A stretch of DNA of 64,000 nt. Source: Bradyrhizobium sp. cir1. Its GTDB lineage: Bacteria; Pseudomonadota; Alphaproteobacteria; Rhizobiales; Xanthobacteraceae. The DNA lies in assembly GCF_014198245.1 (NCBI RefSeq), contig NZ_JACIHE010000002.1, forward strand, positions 648,275 through 712,274, in the 5' to 3' direction. The position numbers and the translations under genes are program-made. The notes below the pieces were generated by a model, which worked only from the letters and a program-made list of their open reading frames with translations, made no database searches and was not told where the DNA came from. Shown piece after piece: positions 52,640 to 61,426 of the stretch (its first letter is position 1; each line of letters starts with the position of its first letter).

Positions 52640-53956
52640 GTGTCCGACGTTGCACGATGGTTGGGCCCCTCGGTCGACATGACCGAAAGGCGAAACACCT
52701 GGCTTGCCTGGCTGATCGGGCTGACCGCGCTGCTGGTGCTCGGCAATCTCGTCAGCGACGCCACGCTTCCCCTGAATTACGGCTGGGACGTTCGCGTCAA
52801 TTGCGCCGCGGTCGATGCCTATGCCGACGGGCTCGATCCCTATTTCGTCAGGAATTTGAAGGGCACCAGGTTCTCCTACCCCTATCTGCCTGTGACGCTC
52901 GACGTGTTTCGCCCGGTGTGCGCGGGCGGCGTCCTCGTTGCTCACCACATGGGCGTCTATCTCGTGCTTGCCGTGCTCTGCGGCCTGCTCTTGCCGGGTC
53001 TTGGCCGGATGCGAACCAGCCCGCGCGACATTGCTCTCAGGCTGCTCTGTGCGTTCGGCGCGTTCATCGGCTTCGAATGGGTCTGGGCGTCCGGGAATTT
53101 CGCGATTTTGGGCGGCGTGCTGACCGCGGTCGCGCTGAGGCTCCTGCTTCCGCCGGCATCTGGCGCATGGGACCGCGGCTTTGCCTTGCGCGTCGGCGGC
53201 GCCGCGCTGCTCGGCCTCGTGACCTCGTTCAAGCTGGTGTTCTGTCCCGTGATCGCCGCGCTCTATTTCCTGCCGCTGCCGCGCGCGCGCAAGCTGGTGC
53301 TGATCGCGGTGGCCGCGTTCGGCTTCGCATTGCCGATCCTGATTTCGAGGGTGTTCTACGCCGACCTGTTCGCGAGCTGGCTGGGTGTGATGACGAAGCA
53401 GATCCCCGATCAGCATGCCGTCGAGCTCATGGAAACCAATCCGTCGCTGCTGCTGCTGGCGCGCGGCCTCTTGGACCAGGTCGGGCTCGGCGACAGCAAG
53501 CCGGCGATGTTTGCGACCTATGCGCTCGCAGCACTCGCGCTCGTGCTGGTGCCGTTCGTCTTGTCCGTCCTGCGCGCGGTCGGCAGCGAGCCGGTGCGGG
53601 CAGGGGAATCGCTTCTGGTGCGGCTGGATCGCTGGCTGATCGACCATCCGCGCGTGGCCGCGCGCGTCACCGTGCTCGCGATGTTTGCGCTCTATGTCAG
53701 CTCGCCGCGTCTCAAGGAATATGCCTTCTTCGAGCTCGCGGTCTATGCCGCGGTTCTCATCGCCGATCTTCCGGCCCTGGCACTCGCGGCCATGCTCACC
53801 GTTGGCTTCCTCGCTCCCGGCCTGGTCTCGATCACGGGGCACACGGTCGAGGGCGGCTTTATCCTCCTCATTGTCGCGCTGGCATGCTTGTGGATCCTGC
53901 TGCTCGATTTTCGCGCGGAGCCGATGCGACTTGAGGCGCAGGACCTGCGTTCATGA
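52640..53956 (+). CDS. GT87-type (DUF2029) polytopic glycosyltransferase, first of a tandem pair
   Basis: The 438-residue membrane protein has about ten hydrophobic segments. The GT87-like first loop reads YGWDVRVNCAAVDAYADGLD and is followed by PYFVRNLKGTRFSYPYLPVT. Members of this family transfer mannose or other sugars from polyprenyl-phosphate. The start is GTG at 52640; an ATG at 52679 is also possible. Its stop overlaps the start of the next, paralogous gene by ATGA, so the two are translationally coupled and may work as a pair. Confidence 0.78.
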   Translation: MSDVARWLGPSVDMTERRNTWLAWLIGLTALLVLGNLVSDATLPLNYGWDVRVNCAAVDAYADGLDPYFVRNLKGTRFSYPYLPVTLDVFRPVCAGGVLVAHHMGVYLVLAVLCGLLLPGLGRMRTSPRDIALRLLCAFGAFIGFEWVWASGNFAILGGVLTAVALRLLLPPASGAWDRGFALRVGGAALLGLVTSFKLVFCPVIAALYFLPLPRARKLVLIAVAAFGFALPILISRVFYADLFASWLGVMTKQIPDQHAVELMETNPSLLLLARGLLDQVGLGDSKPAMFATYALAALALVLVPFVLSVLRAVGSEPVRAGESLLVRLDRWLIDHPRVAARVTVLAMFALYVSSPRLKEYAFFELAVYAAVLIADLPALALAAMLTVGFLAPGLVSITGHTVEGGFILLIVALACLWILLLDFRAEPMRLEAQDLRS

Positions 53957-55245
53957 CGAGCCTCGCCTCGTCCGCAGATGCCGAATCCTTGACCGCGAAC
54001 GCGCCAGCGAGCCGCTGGCTGACCTGGTTGATCCTGCTCGCGGCGGCGCTTGTCGCCATGTCCGTCACCGTCGACCTCGCCGAGGAAAATACCTTCGGCT
54101 GGGACGTGCGGATCAATTGTGCTGCGGTGGACGCTCACCTGCAGGGGCTCGATCCCTATTTCGTCAAGAACCTGAAGGACACGAAACTCTCTTACCCGTA
54201 TCTTCCGGTCACGCTCGATGCCTTTCGGCCACTCTGCACCGGCGGTCTTCTCGTCGCCCATTACAAGCCGATCTATCTTGTCCTTGCGGTGATCTGCGCG
54301 CTGCTGCTGCATGGTCTCGGCACGACCAAACGGCGCTGGCAGGACGCCGTGCTGCGGGGCGTCATCGTGCTCGGTGGTTTCCTCGGTTTCGATTGGGTCG
54401 TTGCGACCGGTAATTTCGAGATCTTGAGCGGGCTGCTGACGGCGGCCTCGCTCGCATTGCTGTTGCGTCCCGTGCAGTCCGACGAGCGGGGCGAGGTGAG
54501 CCTCGTGCCTGAGCTCGCCGGTGCGGCCGTGCTCGGCCTCGTCACCGCGTTCAAGCTGGTGTTCCTGCCGATCCTCGCCGCGCTCTATTTCCTGCCACAG
54601 CCACGACGTCGCAAGCTCCTTCTGATTGCTGTGGCGGCGGGCATGTTCGCCCTGCCGATTCTGATTTCGCTGGCGTTCTACCCGGATCTGTCCCGGAGCT
54701 GGCTCAGCGCGATCACCGGCCAGATCCCCGGACAGCATTCGCCCGCAAGCGAGGTCAATCCGTCGCTGCTGCTGCTTGCCTCGACACTTGCTGGCCAAAT
54801 TGGACTTGCGGGCAGCAAGCTGTTCGTCATCGGCCTCTACGGGCTCATCGCGATCACGCTCGTGCTCGCGCCGTTCGCGGTCTCGGTGTGGCGTATGGTC
54901 AAGCGGCAGGGCCGCGCCGGCAAGGCCTCGCTGCTCCAGGCGCTGGACGACTGGCTGGTCGATCATCCAGGCGCGGCGATGCGCATCACCGTGCTCGCGA
55001 TGTACGCGCTCTATCTCTGCACGCCCAGACCGAAGGAGTACACCTTCTTCCAGGTGGCGCTCTATGCGGCCGTTCTCGTCGTCGACCTGCCTGCGGTGGT
55101 GATGGTCGCCGCGTTGTCGGTTGCGGTCGCCATTCCGATCCTGGCGTCAGCCTCGGTCACCGCGTTCATGGGCGGCTACGGCCAGCTCACGCTGGCGCTG
55201 ATCTGTTTCTGGATCCTGCTTGCGCACGAACCGCAGAGGACGTGA
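53953..55245 (+). CDS. GT87-type (DUF2029) polytopic glycosyltransferase, second of a tandem pair
   Basis: This 430-residue paralogue of the preceding gene is colinear over its whole length (FGWDVRINCAAVDAHLQGLD, SYPYLPVTLDAFRPLCTGG). The pair arose by tandem duplication and has clearly diverged. About ten membrane segments are present. It starts inside the stop codon of the first copy. The sugar donor and acceptor are unknown. It converges with the next gene, whose stop lies 3 bp away, with no terminator between them. Confidence 0.78.
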   Translation: MTSLASSADAESLTANAPASRWLTWLILLAAALVAMSVTVDLAEENTFGWDVRINCAAVDAHLQGLDPYFVKNLKDTKLSYPYLPVTLDAFRPLCTGGLLVAHYKPIYLVLAVICALLLHGLGTTKRRWQDAVLRGVIVLGGFLGFDWVVATGNFEILSGLLTAASLALLLRPVQSDERGEVSLVPELAGAAVLGLVTAFKLVFLPILAALYFLPQPRRRKLLLIAVAAGMFALPILISLAFYPDLSRSWLSAITGQIPGQHSPASEVNPSLLLLASTLAGQIGLAGSKLFVIGLYGLIAITLVLAPFAVSVWRMVKRQGRAGKASLLQALDDWLVDHPGAAMRITVLAMYALYLCTPRPKEYTFFQVALYAAVLVVDLPAVVMVAALSVAVAIPILASASVTAFMGGYGQLTLALICFWILLAHEPQRT

Positions 55246-55247
55246 TC

Positions 55248-56780
55248 CTATTTTGACGCGGCCGCGTTCGGCCCCTCGGGCGAGGAGGCCGGCGGCGCAG
55301 TGTAGAGGCTCATATAGGCGCCGGTGTAGTCCTCTCTCCAGCCTCTCTGGCCGACGAGGAACTGCCGGAGCTGTTCATGCCCTCTGACCCAGAGCACCGC
55401 ATCGATCCTGTATTTCCTGATCACCGAGTCCCAGGCGGCCTCGTCGATGTCCCAGCGTACCAGCTTGAGATAGTCGCGCAGCAGCTCGTCCGGATAGGCG
55501 GTCGCGGCACGGCCGTCCACGAACATCGGCACCGAGCCGTGGGTGCGGAAGATCAGGAGCCCGCCGGAATTCCAGTGGTTCAGCAGGCGCGAATGCGTGG
55601 AATGCGCGAGCAGATAGGCGGCATCCTCATCCGAGAGCATCTCCGGCAGCGCCAGCGACGGTCGCACCTGAAGGAAGCTGAGCGGCAGCACGAAGACGCC
55701 GACGATCCCGGCCGCCAGCATCGCGCGGCGGATGTCGAGCCTCGACAGGCGCTCGGGCAGCAGCCGGTCGACGTGCAGCGCCATCGGCACCGCCGAGAAG
55801 ATGAAGAAGAATGCGATGTACCTGAACTGGTAGAGGCCCAGAACCAGGAACAGCCATGCCAAGAGGCGCGGCTCCACCGGAATGGGCTTTGAGTTTCGGT
55901 AGCGCAGCTCGAGCGCAATGAACGTCAACGCATAAGCGATGGCGGGAATGCTTCCGGGCAGCTCCATATTGTGGAAGTAGGGACGCCACTCGCCGATATT
56001 GGCCTGGATGAAATGGCCGAGCGTCGCCATCACGCCGTCATAGATGTGCCAGCCCAGCGGATTGACGAAGATCGCGGCGAAACACCCGATGCCCGCGAGG
56101 CAATAATTCCTGAAATTCGTCCAATCCCGGCGAAGCAAAGCGACGCCGGCGAAGACGCCGATGATCGGAAAGGCGAGCATGAAGCCGCCGTGCAGATTGA
56201 CCCACAGGATCATCATCACCGGCAACAGGAACCATCTGCGCCGCTGCAGGCATTCCCCGTAGAAGATCACCGCGAACAGCATGGTCGCGATATTCGGCGA
56301 TGCCGCCAGATACGTGTTGGGCGCCGCCTCGTAGCAGGGGTAGAGCAGGCATGCGGCGAAGACGGTGATACAAACCGCCGGGACCGACGCGCCGCTGCGC
56401 AAGCCGCATGAGGTGAGATATCCGACGATGACCGCGCCGCAGGCGACGACCAGCAGGACGATCCCGGCAAGCCCCGCGTGCTGATAAAGCACGCTGGCAA
56501 TCACGTCCCAGAGCCACGACAGGTTATACCATCGCTTGTCTCCGAGCGTGAACGCCCACGGATCCTGAAACGGGATCTCGCCACGCTCCCTGATCAGGTC
56601 TCCCGCGGCGATATGCCAGCCGAGGTCATAGTGGCTGAGCTGCACCGGTCCGTTCGAAATGTAGAACACCGACAGGAACGCGATCAGAACGAGGTAGATC
56701 TCGCGCCCGTGCAGGAAGCGTCCGAACGCCGTGGGCGCCCCGCCAATCCCGGACCGGGACCAATTCTCGCGCGCGTCCAT
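55248..56780 (-). CDS. Polytopic membrane protein, GT-C-like, function unknown
   Basis: The protein of about 510 residues (ATG at 56780) has 10-11 membrane segments. A first periplasmic loop reads HYDLGWHIAAGDLIRERGEI, then FQDPWAFTLGDKRWYNLSWL. The acidic loop and the His/Trp pattern recall GT-C glycosyltransferases, and the soluble C-terminus (about residues 405-510) contains FVDGRAATAYPDELLRDYLK. I do not recognise the family with certainty. It converges on the GT87 pair, suggesting a local glycosylation cluster. Confidence 0.7.
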   Translation of the reverse strand: MDARENWSRSGIGGAPTAFGRFLHGREIYLVLIAFLSVFYISNGPVQLSHYDLGWHIAAGDLIRERGEIPFQDPWAFTLGDKRWYNLSWLWDVIASVLYQHAGLAGIVLLVVACGAVIVGYLTSCGLRSGASVPAVCITVFAACLLYPCYEAAPNTYLAASPNIATMLFAVIFYGECLQRRRWFLLPVMMILWVNLHGGFMLAFPIIGVFAGVALLRRDWTNFRNYCLAGIGCFAAIFVNPLGWHIYDGVMATLGHFIQANIGEWRPYFHNMELPGSIPAIAYALTFIALELRYRNSKPIPVEPRLLAWLFLVLGLYQFRYIAFFFIFSAVPMALHVDRLLPERLSRLDIRRAMLAAGIVGVFVLPLSFLQVRPSLALPEMLSDEDAAYLLAHSTHSRLLNHWNSGGLLIFRTHGSVPMFVDGRAATAYPDELLRDYLKLVRWDIDEAAWDSVIRKYRIDAVLWVRGHEQLRQFLVGQRGWREDYTGAYMSLYTAPPASSPEGPNAAASK

Positions 56781-57085
56781 GAGAGCTCTCACCATCGAAG
56801 CCGGCGGTGCAGGCCTTAGCGTTTCCCCAGAAGTCTGCGGCGACGGCGGCAGACCTCGTTTGCTTTAGGGGAAGACGATCTAAGGTCGAGTAAAGGCTGG
56901 TTGTATCCGGCGGGTTCCGCAAGGCGAAGGGCGGGTTGGTAAATCAATGGTTTGCGCCGCGCGTGGGCACGGACCTGCTTCCGGATGCGGTGGCAAGCGC
57001 ACGTCCCCCAGAACGGCGCGATAATACCACCTGAGGTGGCAGGATTCTTGCTACGCAGTCTTCGCTCGTCTGGCTGCGGAGACCT

Positions 57086-58045
57086 ATGATGCTCTCGACG
57101 CAACGCTCGCTCGCGACGGCCCAGCTTGGCCGTAATAGTTTTGAGGAGATCTTCGAATCCCGGACGCCGTTGCGCGAGGCCGCCCTGGAGTCATTTCGCC
57201 GCAGGAATGCGGTTCTCGACGCAATCTTCTACGACATCGGCAAGGTGACCCATGAGGAGGCCCGCGAAACGGCTCCCTGGCTGGCGCGCGAGGGCGCCAT
57301 CCTCATCGTCCCGCCATCCGGCGCCGGAACGCTCAAGCTCTGCAACACCGTGGAAGACTTCGCCAATGCCGGCGGCGCGAATGTCCGCATCCTCGCGGTG
57401 GCCGGCGTCGGCAGCTCGGCGCTGGGGGCGGCGGCCTTCGCGCGAAACGTCGCGGATGCGTTTGGCGTCGCGGTCGCTGCCGTGGTGTCGGGCTACGGGC
57501 TTGCCGATCTCCTGACCGAGGCGCTCGGCGGCTGGTTCTGGTTCGGCACCCTCAACCGCCTGCGCCATCAGTTCGAGGAGCTCGACGACATGAGCCGGGC
57601 GCTCAACCGTCCCGAAACTCTAAGCCCGCCGACGTCACCGCTCGAACTCGGCCGCATCAGCCTGGATACAAGGACGGTCATGGCTTTGCTGAGCGATGGC
57701 CGCTTCAGCTTCTCGCTGGTGACCGGGCACTCCAAGGGCAACCTCGTGATCTCGGAAGCGCTGTACGAGCTGAAGGAAACCCCGGCGGTCGAAGAGACTA
57801 TTCCCGCCGACAAGTTCTGGATCGTCACGGTGTCCGCGGCAGTCGCGATGCCGCCGCGATACAGGAAGATCATCGACGTGATGGGCACGATCGACGGCTT
57901 CGGCGCGCTCAACTCGACGCTCGGAATCTCGATCGAGAAGACGTGTCCGTTCTGCTGGCACCACACGAACACGGATTTGCCGTTTCACCTGCCCGTGACG
58001 AAGGTCTTCAGGGAGCTGAGGGGCGAGCGGAATGTCGCCGTCTGA
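57086..58045 (+). CDS. Hypothetical protein with alpha/beta-hydrolase-like nucleophile motif
   Basis: The 319-residue soluble protein carries VTGHSKGNLVISEALYEL, a GxSxG nucleophile elbow of the alpha/beta-hydrolase type, preceded by SGYGLADLLTEALGGWFWFG. Candidate acid and His residues could not be assigned, and a Lys replaces the usual residue after the Ser. A Cys pair lies near the C-terminus (KTCPFCWHHTN). It could be a lipase or esterase-like protein. No neighbour suggests a role. The tRNA-Leu-associated islet starts soon after it. Confidence 0.6.
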   Translation: MMLSTQRSLATAQLGRNSFEEIFESRTPLREAALESFRRRNAVLDAIFYDIGKVTHEEARETAPWLAREGAILIVPPSGAGTLKLCNTVEDFANAGGANVRILAVAGVGSSALGAAAFARNVADAFGVAVAAVVSGYGLADLLTEALGGWFWFGTLNRLRHQFEELDDMSRALNRPETLSPPTSPLELGRISLDTRTVMALLSDGRFSFSLVTGHSKGNLVISEALYELKETPAVEETIPADKFWIVTVSAAVAMPPRYRKIIDVMGTIDGFGALNSTLGISIEKTCPFCWHHTNTDLPFHLPVTKVFRELRGERNVAV

Positions 58046-58138
58046 GCACGCCGGGACTCGAAATAACGCCGGCGCACCAGGACGAAGCGATGCGATTGCC
58101 GACGGCACCATCCGCCATCCTCGCCCCGTCAGCTCTCG

Positions 58139-58193
58139 TGGTGCGGGCAGCCGGGGTCGAACCGGCACAGCGCTTGCGTGGCGAGGGATTTTA
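58139..58193 (-). repeat. Partial copy of tRNA-Leu 3' part, distal att site (copy A)
   Basis: These 55 bp match the 3' part of the tRNA-Leu(UAA) gene at 60515-60603 in the same orientation at about 53 positions, from the 3' side of the anticodon to the CCA. This is the usual outcome of tyrosine-recombinase integration into a tRNA gene and marks the far end of an islet of about 2.3 kb. Confidence 0.8.
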
Positions 58194-58316
58194 TGCGGTC
58201 CCAGGAAAGAGCCACGAATTGGCGGTTACGGTCGCTACAGCGGTAGATAGCGAAGGAATGCCGACCGTGACAGGTATCTACGTTGGTGGTCGGGACGTGA
58301 TGCGTATCGAGGAGGA

Positions 58317-58493
58317 ATGGAGGAGGATGACGCCGTTCAATATACCCAGACGCGGCGCACCCCCTTTCTCCGCAATCTTTCAAGCGAACTCATCGCTCCT
58401 GAGCGGCTTCTTAAGGTGACGTTCACACCAAAGGCCGCAGCCTCGACCGAGAAATTGGGTGTTCCCATGGGCTGGACTGCCAAGAAAGCTTGA
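58317..58493 (+). CDS. Small open frame between the tRNA-Leu copies
   Basis: This 58-codon frame begins MEEDDAVQYTQTRRTPFLRN and ends VPMGWTAKKA. It has no clear ribosome site at a useful distance and no recognisable domain. It lies between the two partial tRNA-Leu copies and may be a remnant of an earlier insertion rather than a working gene. Confidence 0.25.
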   Translation: MEEDDAVQYTQTRRTPFLRNLSSELIAPERLLKVTFTPKAAASTEKLGVPMGWTAKKA

Positions 58494-58523
58494 AGGGCAC
58501 AGCCAGTCATCCAGTGTGTTGGT

Positions 58524-58577
58524 GGTGCGGGCAGCCGGACTTGAATCGGCACGGGATTGCTCCCGAGGGATTTTCTT
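58524..58577 (-). repeat. Diverged tRNA-Leu 3' fragment (copy B)
   Basis: The end (CCA, acceptor and start of the T arm) is identical to tRNA-Leu for 16 bp. The T arm and variable arm then differ (variable stem CGGGA-gcaa-TCCCG), and AAAATCCCTCGG is shared again. It looks like the 3' end of a tRNA-Leu carried by another mobile element, suggesting layered integration events at this site. Confidence 0.65.
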
Positions 58578-58629
58578 ACCATCTACGGCTTTCGCCGCCC
58601 GCCGTCGCGCGTTCGCGCCGTCGGCATCA

Positions 58630-60426
58630 CTAACCCTCACGCTTCTTGCCGATTTGCCCGAATTCCTTCCACAAGCCGAGCATCAAGATCGAATGAACGA
58701 TCAGGTTGCCGAGGTGCCAGTGAAACTGGTCGCCCTCCATCAAGCCGTGGGCGATCTCGTTCCGTAGGTTCATGCCGCGTGGATCGGCATAGAGCGCCTG
58801 AAAGTGCAAGGTGGCGTCGCGGCCGAGCGCATCCGCTACCTTTTGATGGTAGAGGATTTCGCCCATGCCAATCGCGACGCTTGTTCCCGGAACGGTCGGG
58901 TGCGCTTTGGTAACCGGTACGCCCAACTCGTCAGCGATCTTGCGCAAGGCGCGCTCGACTTGTGGGACGAGAACATGCGCGGCCTTCACATGGTCCTCTC
59001 GGGCCCACGCGCTCGTTCCCTCCACCAAAAGGCTCATATCGTCAAAGAGCCCATGGCGGTTGGCCCACCCCGCGAAATGCTGCGGCACGACCGCATGCTT
59101 TTCGAACAAGCGCTGAAAGGCCTGCACGAGCCAAGGCCGTTCGAACTGGAACGCGAGCTTGGCTTGGTGAAAAAGCCGACCAAACGAATCTTCGTCTACG
59201 CCCCCGATCTTCGCGGCGACACGGTCGTCCGCATAGATCATTTGCGTGATATGCGCCATCAGCGGCGCTTCCTTCAGCGTCTTTTGGACCTGGTCTTCCA
59301 AATGAGGGCGCTTCAGCATGAATTCACGGGCGATGCGCACAAAACTCTCGCCAATGTCGTCAACAACAACGAGGTCCAAGAACTTCTCCATGTCGTCCTT
59401 GGTGATTTCGATCTTGTGCTCGAACGATTGAAGGTTCTCGCCTGCCGCACCGATTTGTTTCTGCATCAATATGCGGGTGCGGTCGCGGTCCTCTTTCGAG
59501 CCAGCATTCCGGTATTCATCCGTTGCCGTTTGCAGAAGCGCGGCGGCAAGCATGGGATCGGCATTGCTGGCGAACTGCTCGAAAGCTTCGGCGACCGCCA
59601 TGTGAAGTCGCCTGGCGTCGTCGTGCTTGCTTAGGCGGCGGTAGTACGGAACTAGCCGCTCGGCGGCACTCTGCGCCTCATGCGGGTCGCAGTTCGCGGG
59701 ATCTCCGCTATTGGACCGCATCGCGATGATGCTTTCCAAATCGGCGACCAGCTCGGCTCGTTCGTCATCGGTGACGCCTGCTTTCTTGTCGTCGAGCAGC
59801 CGATCGACCGTGTACCACCACGTGCGGCTGTGGGATTTCATGAGCCCGCGATGGACATCCATCAATTTTTTTCGGGCCCGTTCCGTGCGCTCCGCATCAC
59901 CGATCAGTACGGCGAGGTCGAGCGCACGAATTGCAAATTGAAAATGTTCATGTTCCTCGGCCATGCGCGGTATCGCGTCGAGGTAGGAATCGACCGCAAT
60001 TCGTGCATCTTCAGGATCGCGCTTGCGCTTTCCGATAGGACCGCTCATCTCCCAGGCAAGATCGGCGTAACGCGCTCTTAGAAAAGGATGCTTGAGCGTC
60101 CGCGTACGGTTGGCCCAATGGGTTATAGCTTCAGAGGAGGTGCCTACAATGTCTGGGAAATACACCGTATTGCCTGCACCATCCACGCCGGAACCCATCG
60201 GTCCGAAATAGCTATTCCACGGGTTTTGGTGTTGGCCAGTCGCTAAAGCGAAAGCAAGGTACTCTGCCCAAGCGCCATGCCCTTCAGCTTCAGAAGGTTC
60301 GTTCAAAGCGCCGCTTGCCGTCCTGAGCGCACTTGCAACATCGTGTTCAGTAAACGGCTCCGTTGTGACATCGAAGCGCTGAACGATTTCTTCCAAGGAG
60401 GTCGGCACGGTCAATGCGTTTGACAT
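58630..60426 (-). CDS. DUF4209-domain protein on a tRNA-Leu islet
   Basis: This 598-residue soluble, mostly helical protein has a C-terminal DUF4209 domain with the invariant motif RNEIAHG at residues 555-561 (DPRGMNLRNEIAHGLMEG). R-N-x-x-x-H resembles the R-x4-6-H active site of HEPN ribonucleases. Residues 1-350 are a helical repeat-like region rich in Arg/Glu/Ala (for example DARIAVDSYLDAIPRMAEEH). Base composition is clearly lower in GC than in the neighbours. It is the only sizeable gene between tRNA-Leu and the att-like copies. A stress or phage-defence role is a reasonable guess, not shown. No good ribosome site precedes the ATG. Confidence 0.82.
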   Translation of the reverse strand: MSNALTVPTSLEEIVQRFDVTTEPFTEHDVASALRTASGALNEPSEAEGHGAWAEYLAFALATGQHQNPWNSYFGPMGSGVDGAGNTVYFPDIVGTSSEAITHWANRTRTLKHPFLRARYADLAWEMSGPIGKRKRDPEDARIAVDSYLDAIPRMAEEHEHFQFAIRALDLAVLIGDAERTERARKKLMDVHRGLMKSHSRTWWYTVDRLLDDKKAGVTDDERAELVADLESIIAMRSNSGDPANCDPHEAQSAAERLVPYYRRLSKHDDARRLHMAVAEAFEQFASNADPMLAAALLQTATDEYRNAGSKEDRDRTRILMQKQIGAAGENLQSFEHKIEITKDDMEKFLDLVVVDDIGESFVRIAREFMLKRPHLEDQVQKTLKEAPLMAHITQMIYADDRVAAKIGGVDEDSFGRLFHQAKLAFQFERPWLVQAFQRLFEKHAVVPQHFAGWANRHGLFDDMSLLVEGTSAWAREDHVKAAHVLVPQVERALRKIADELGVPVTKAHPTVPGTSVAIGMGEILYHQKVADALGRDATLHFQALYADPRGMNLRNEIAHGLMEGDQFHWHLGNLIVHSILMLGLWKEFGQIGKKREG

Positions 60427-60514
60427 GAAAACCCGATCGTGATTCGGAACGGCAATAGAAACTAGCGCACCCCGATCGTCCGGGTTGCAGAAAAAGTCAG
60501 AACGTTACTTGTAA

Positions 60515-60603
60515 TGGTGCGGGCAGCCGGGGTCGAACCGGCACAGCGCTTGCGCGCCGAGGGATTTTAAGTCCCTTGCGTCTACCAATTCCGCCATGCC
60601 CGC
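60515..60603 (-). tRNA. tRNA-Leu (anticodon UAA)
   Basis: A complete class II cloverleaf is read on the minus strand. The acceptor is GCGGGCA/TGCCCGC (7 pairs), and the D arm includes ATTGGTAGAC. The anticodon arm is GGGAC-TTAAAA-TCCC with UAA at the apex. The long variable arm is CGGCGCGCAAGCGCTG, the T arm GCCGGTTCGACCCCGGC, and the CCA is encoded. Its 3' end faces the DUF4209 islet and it serves as the proximal attachment site. Confidence 0.97.
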
Positions 60604-60775
60604 TTGAACCAACGAGATCAAACACTTAAGTCCACCTGCGGCCGTCTGGAATTGGCGTTTTGCCGGCCGGGCGGGTGTCCTTCCTTAAGCGAGCCGGGCG
60701 CACAAGGCAAAGCCTCAATCCGGACATCTGTTGCTGCTTTAGGCATTCTCAATCCACGGGGACTATCCATCCGGC

Positions 60776-61204
60776 ATGGCTGCTTCGCTTTCCGCTTCCC
60801 TGCGCTGTTGCGGCGCGCTTCTTGTGCTGCTCGCGGGCGGCGCGGTCCTGGCCGGCTGCGCCGGCATCAGCGAGACGGTCGCGCCGGCCTTTGCCGATCC
60901 CGCCAGGTACGAATTGTACGATTGCAAGCAGCTCGAAGCCGAGCGCAAGTCGCTCGCCAATCGCACGAGCGATTTGCAGAGACTGATGGACAAGGCGGAG
61001 ACCGGCGCCGGCGGAGCCGTCGTGTCCGAGCTCGCCTATCGCAACGACTACGTTGCGGTGCGCGGGCAGGCGCAGCTCGTTGACGACGCCTGGCGTCGCA
61101 ACAGGTGCCGGGAGACGCCGCCCGATGCAAAACCGCAGGCCTCCGCCCCGCAGCCGCCGGTGATCAAGCCCGCCCCGACGAGATCGGGCAGCGCCGCGCG
61201 CTGA
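60776..61204 (+). CDS. Small putative lipoprotein
   Basis: The 142-residue protein has a signal peptide with a lipobox, LLAGGAVLAGCAGISE, so Cys27 should carry the lipid anchor. The mature part contains YELYDCKQLEAERKSLANRT, a short helical stretch with two cysteines (DCKQ and RNRCRE) that may pair, and a Pro-rich C-terminus. The family is unknown to me but typical of rhizobial outer-membrane or periplasmic lipoproteins. A family E repeat begins 6 bp after the stop. Confidence 0.75.
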   Translation: MAASLSASLRCCGALLVLLAGGAVLAGCAGISETVAPAFADPARYELYDCKQLEAERKSLANRTSDLQRLMDKAETGAGGAVVSELAYRNDYVAVRGQAQLVDDAWRRNRCRETPPDAKPQASAPQPPVIKPAPTRSGSAAR

Positions 61205-61209
61205 GCCGG

Positions 61210-61415
61210 AGCATGATCCGGAAAAGTGCGAAGCGGTTTTCCGAAAAGATCATGCGCAAACAACAACCTAAAGCGCGATGACGATTCATCCAAATCTCAT
61301 CGCGCTTTAGAGCATGATCCGGACCCGAAGGGCCGCGCCAGCGCAAAGTGCGAAGCGTTTTTTCCTCGCGACAAACGTGGAACGCGTTTGCGCGGAGATC
61401 ATGCTCAAACAATAA
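61210..61415. repeat. Dispersed repeat family E, tandem copies
   Basis: The first unit (61210-61310) is nearly identical to 45754-45857. A second, diverged unit with an inserted gacccgaagggccgcg segment runs from 61311 to about 61415. It fills the gap between the lipoprotein and monooxygenase genes. Confidence 0.85.
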
Positions 61416-61426
61416 CTGCACCAGCC

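Noticed and set aside
57943..58419. A 158-codon plus-strand frame across the tRNA-Leu fragment
   Set aside because: Its middle (VVRAAGVEPAQRLRGEGF) is simply the antisense translation of tRNA sequence, a common artefact. It also overlaps the end of the preceding gene.
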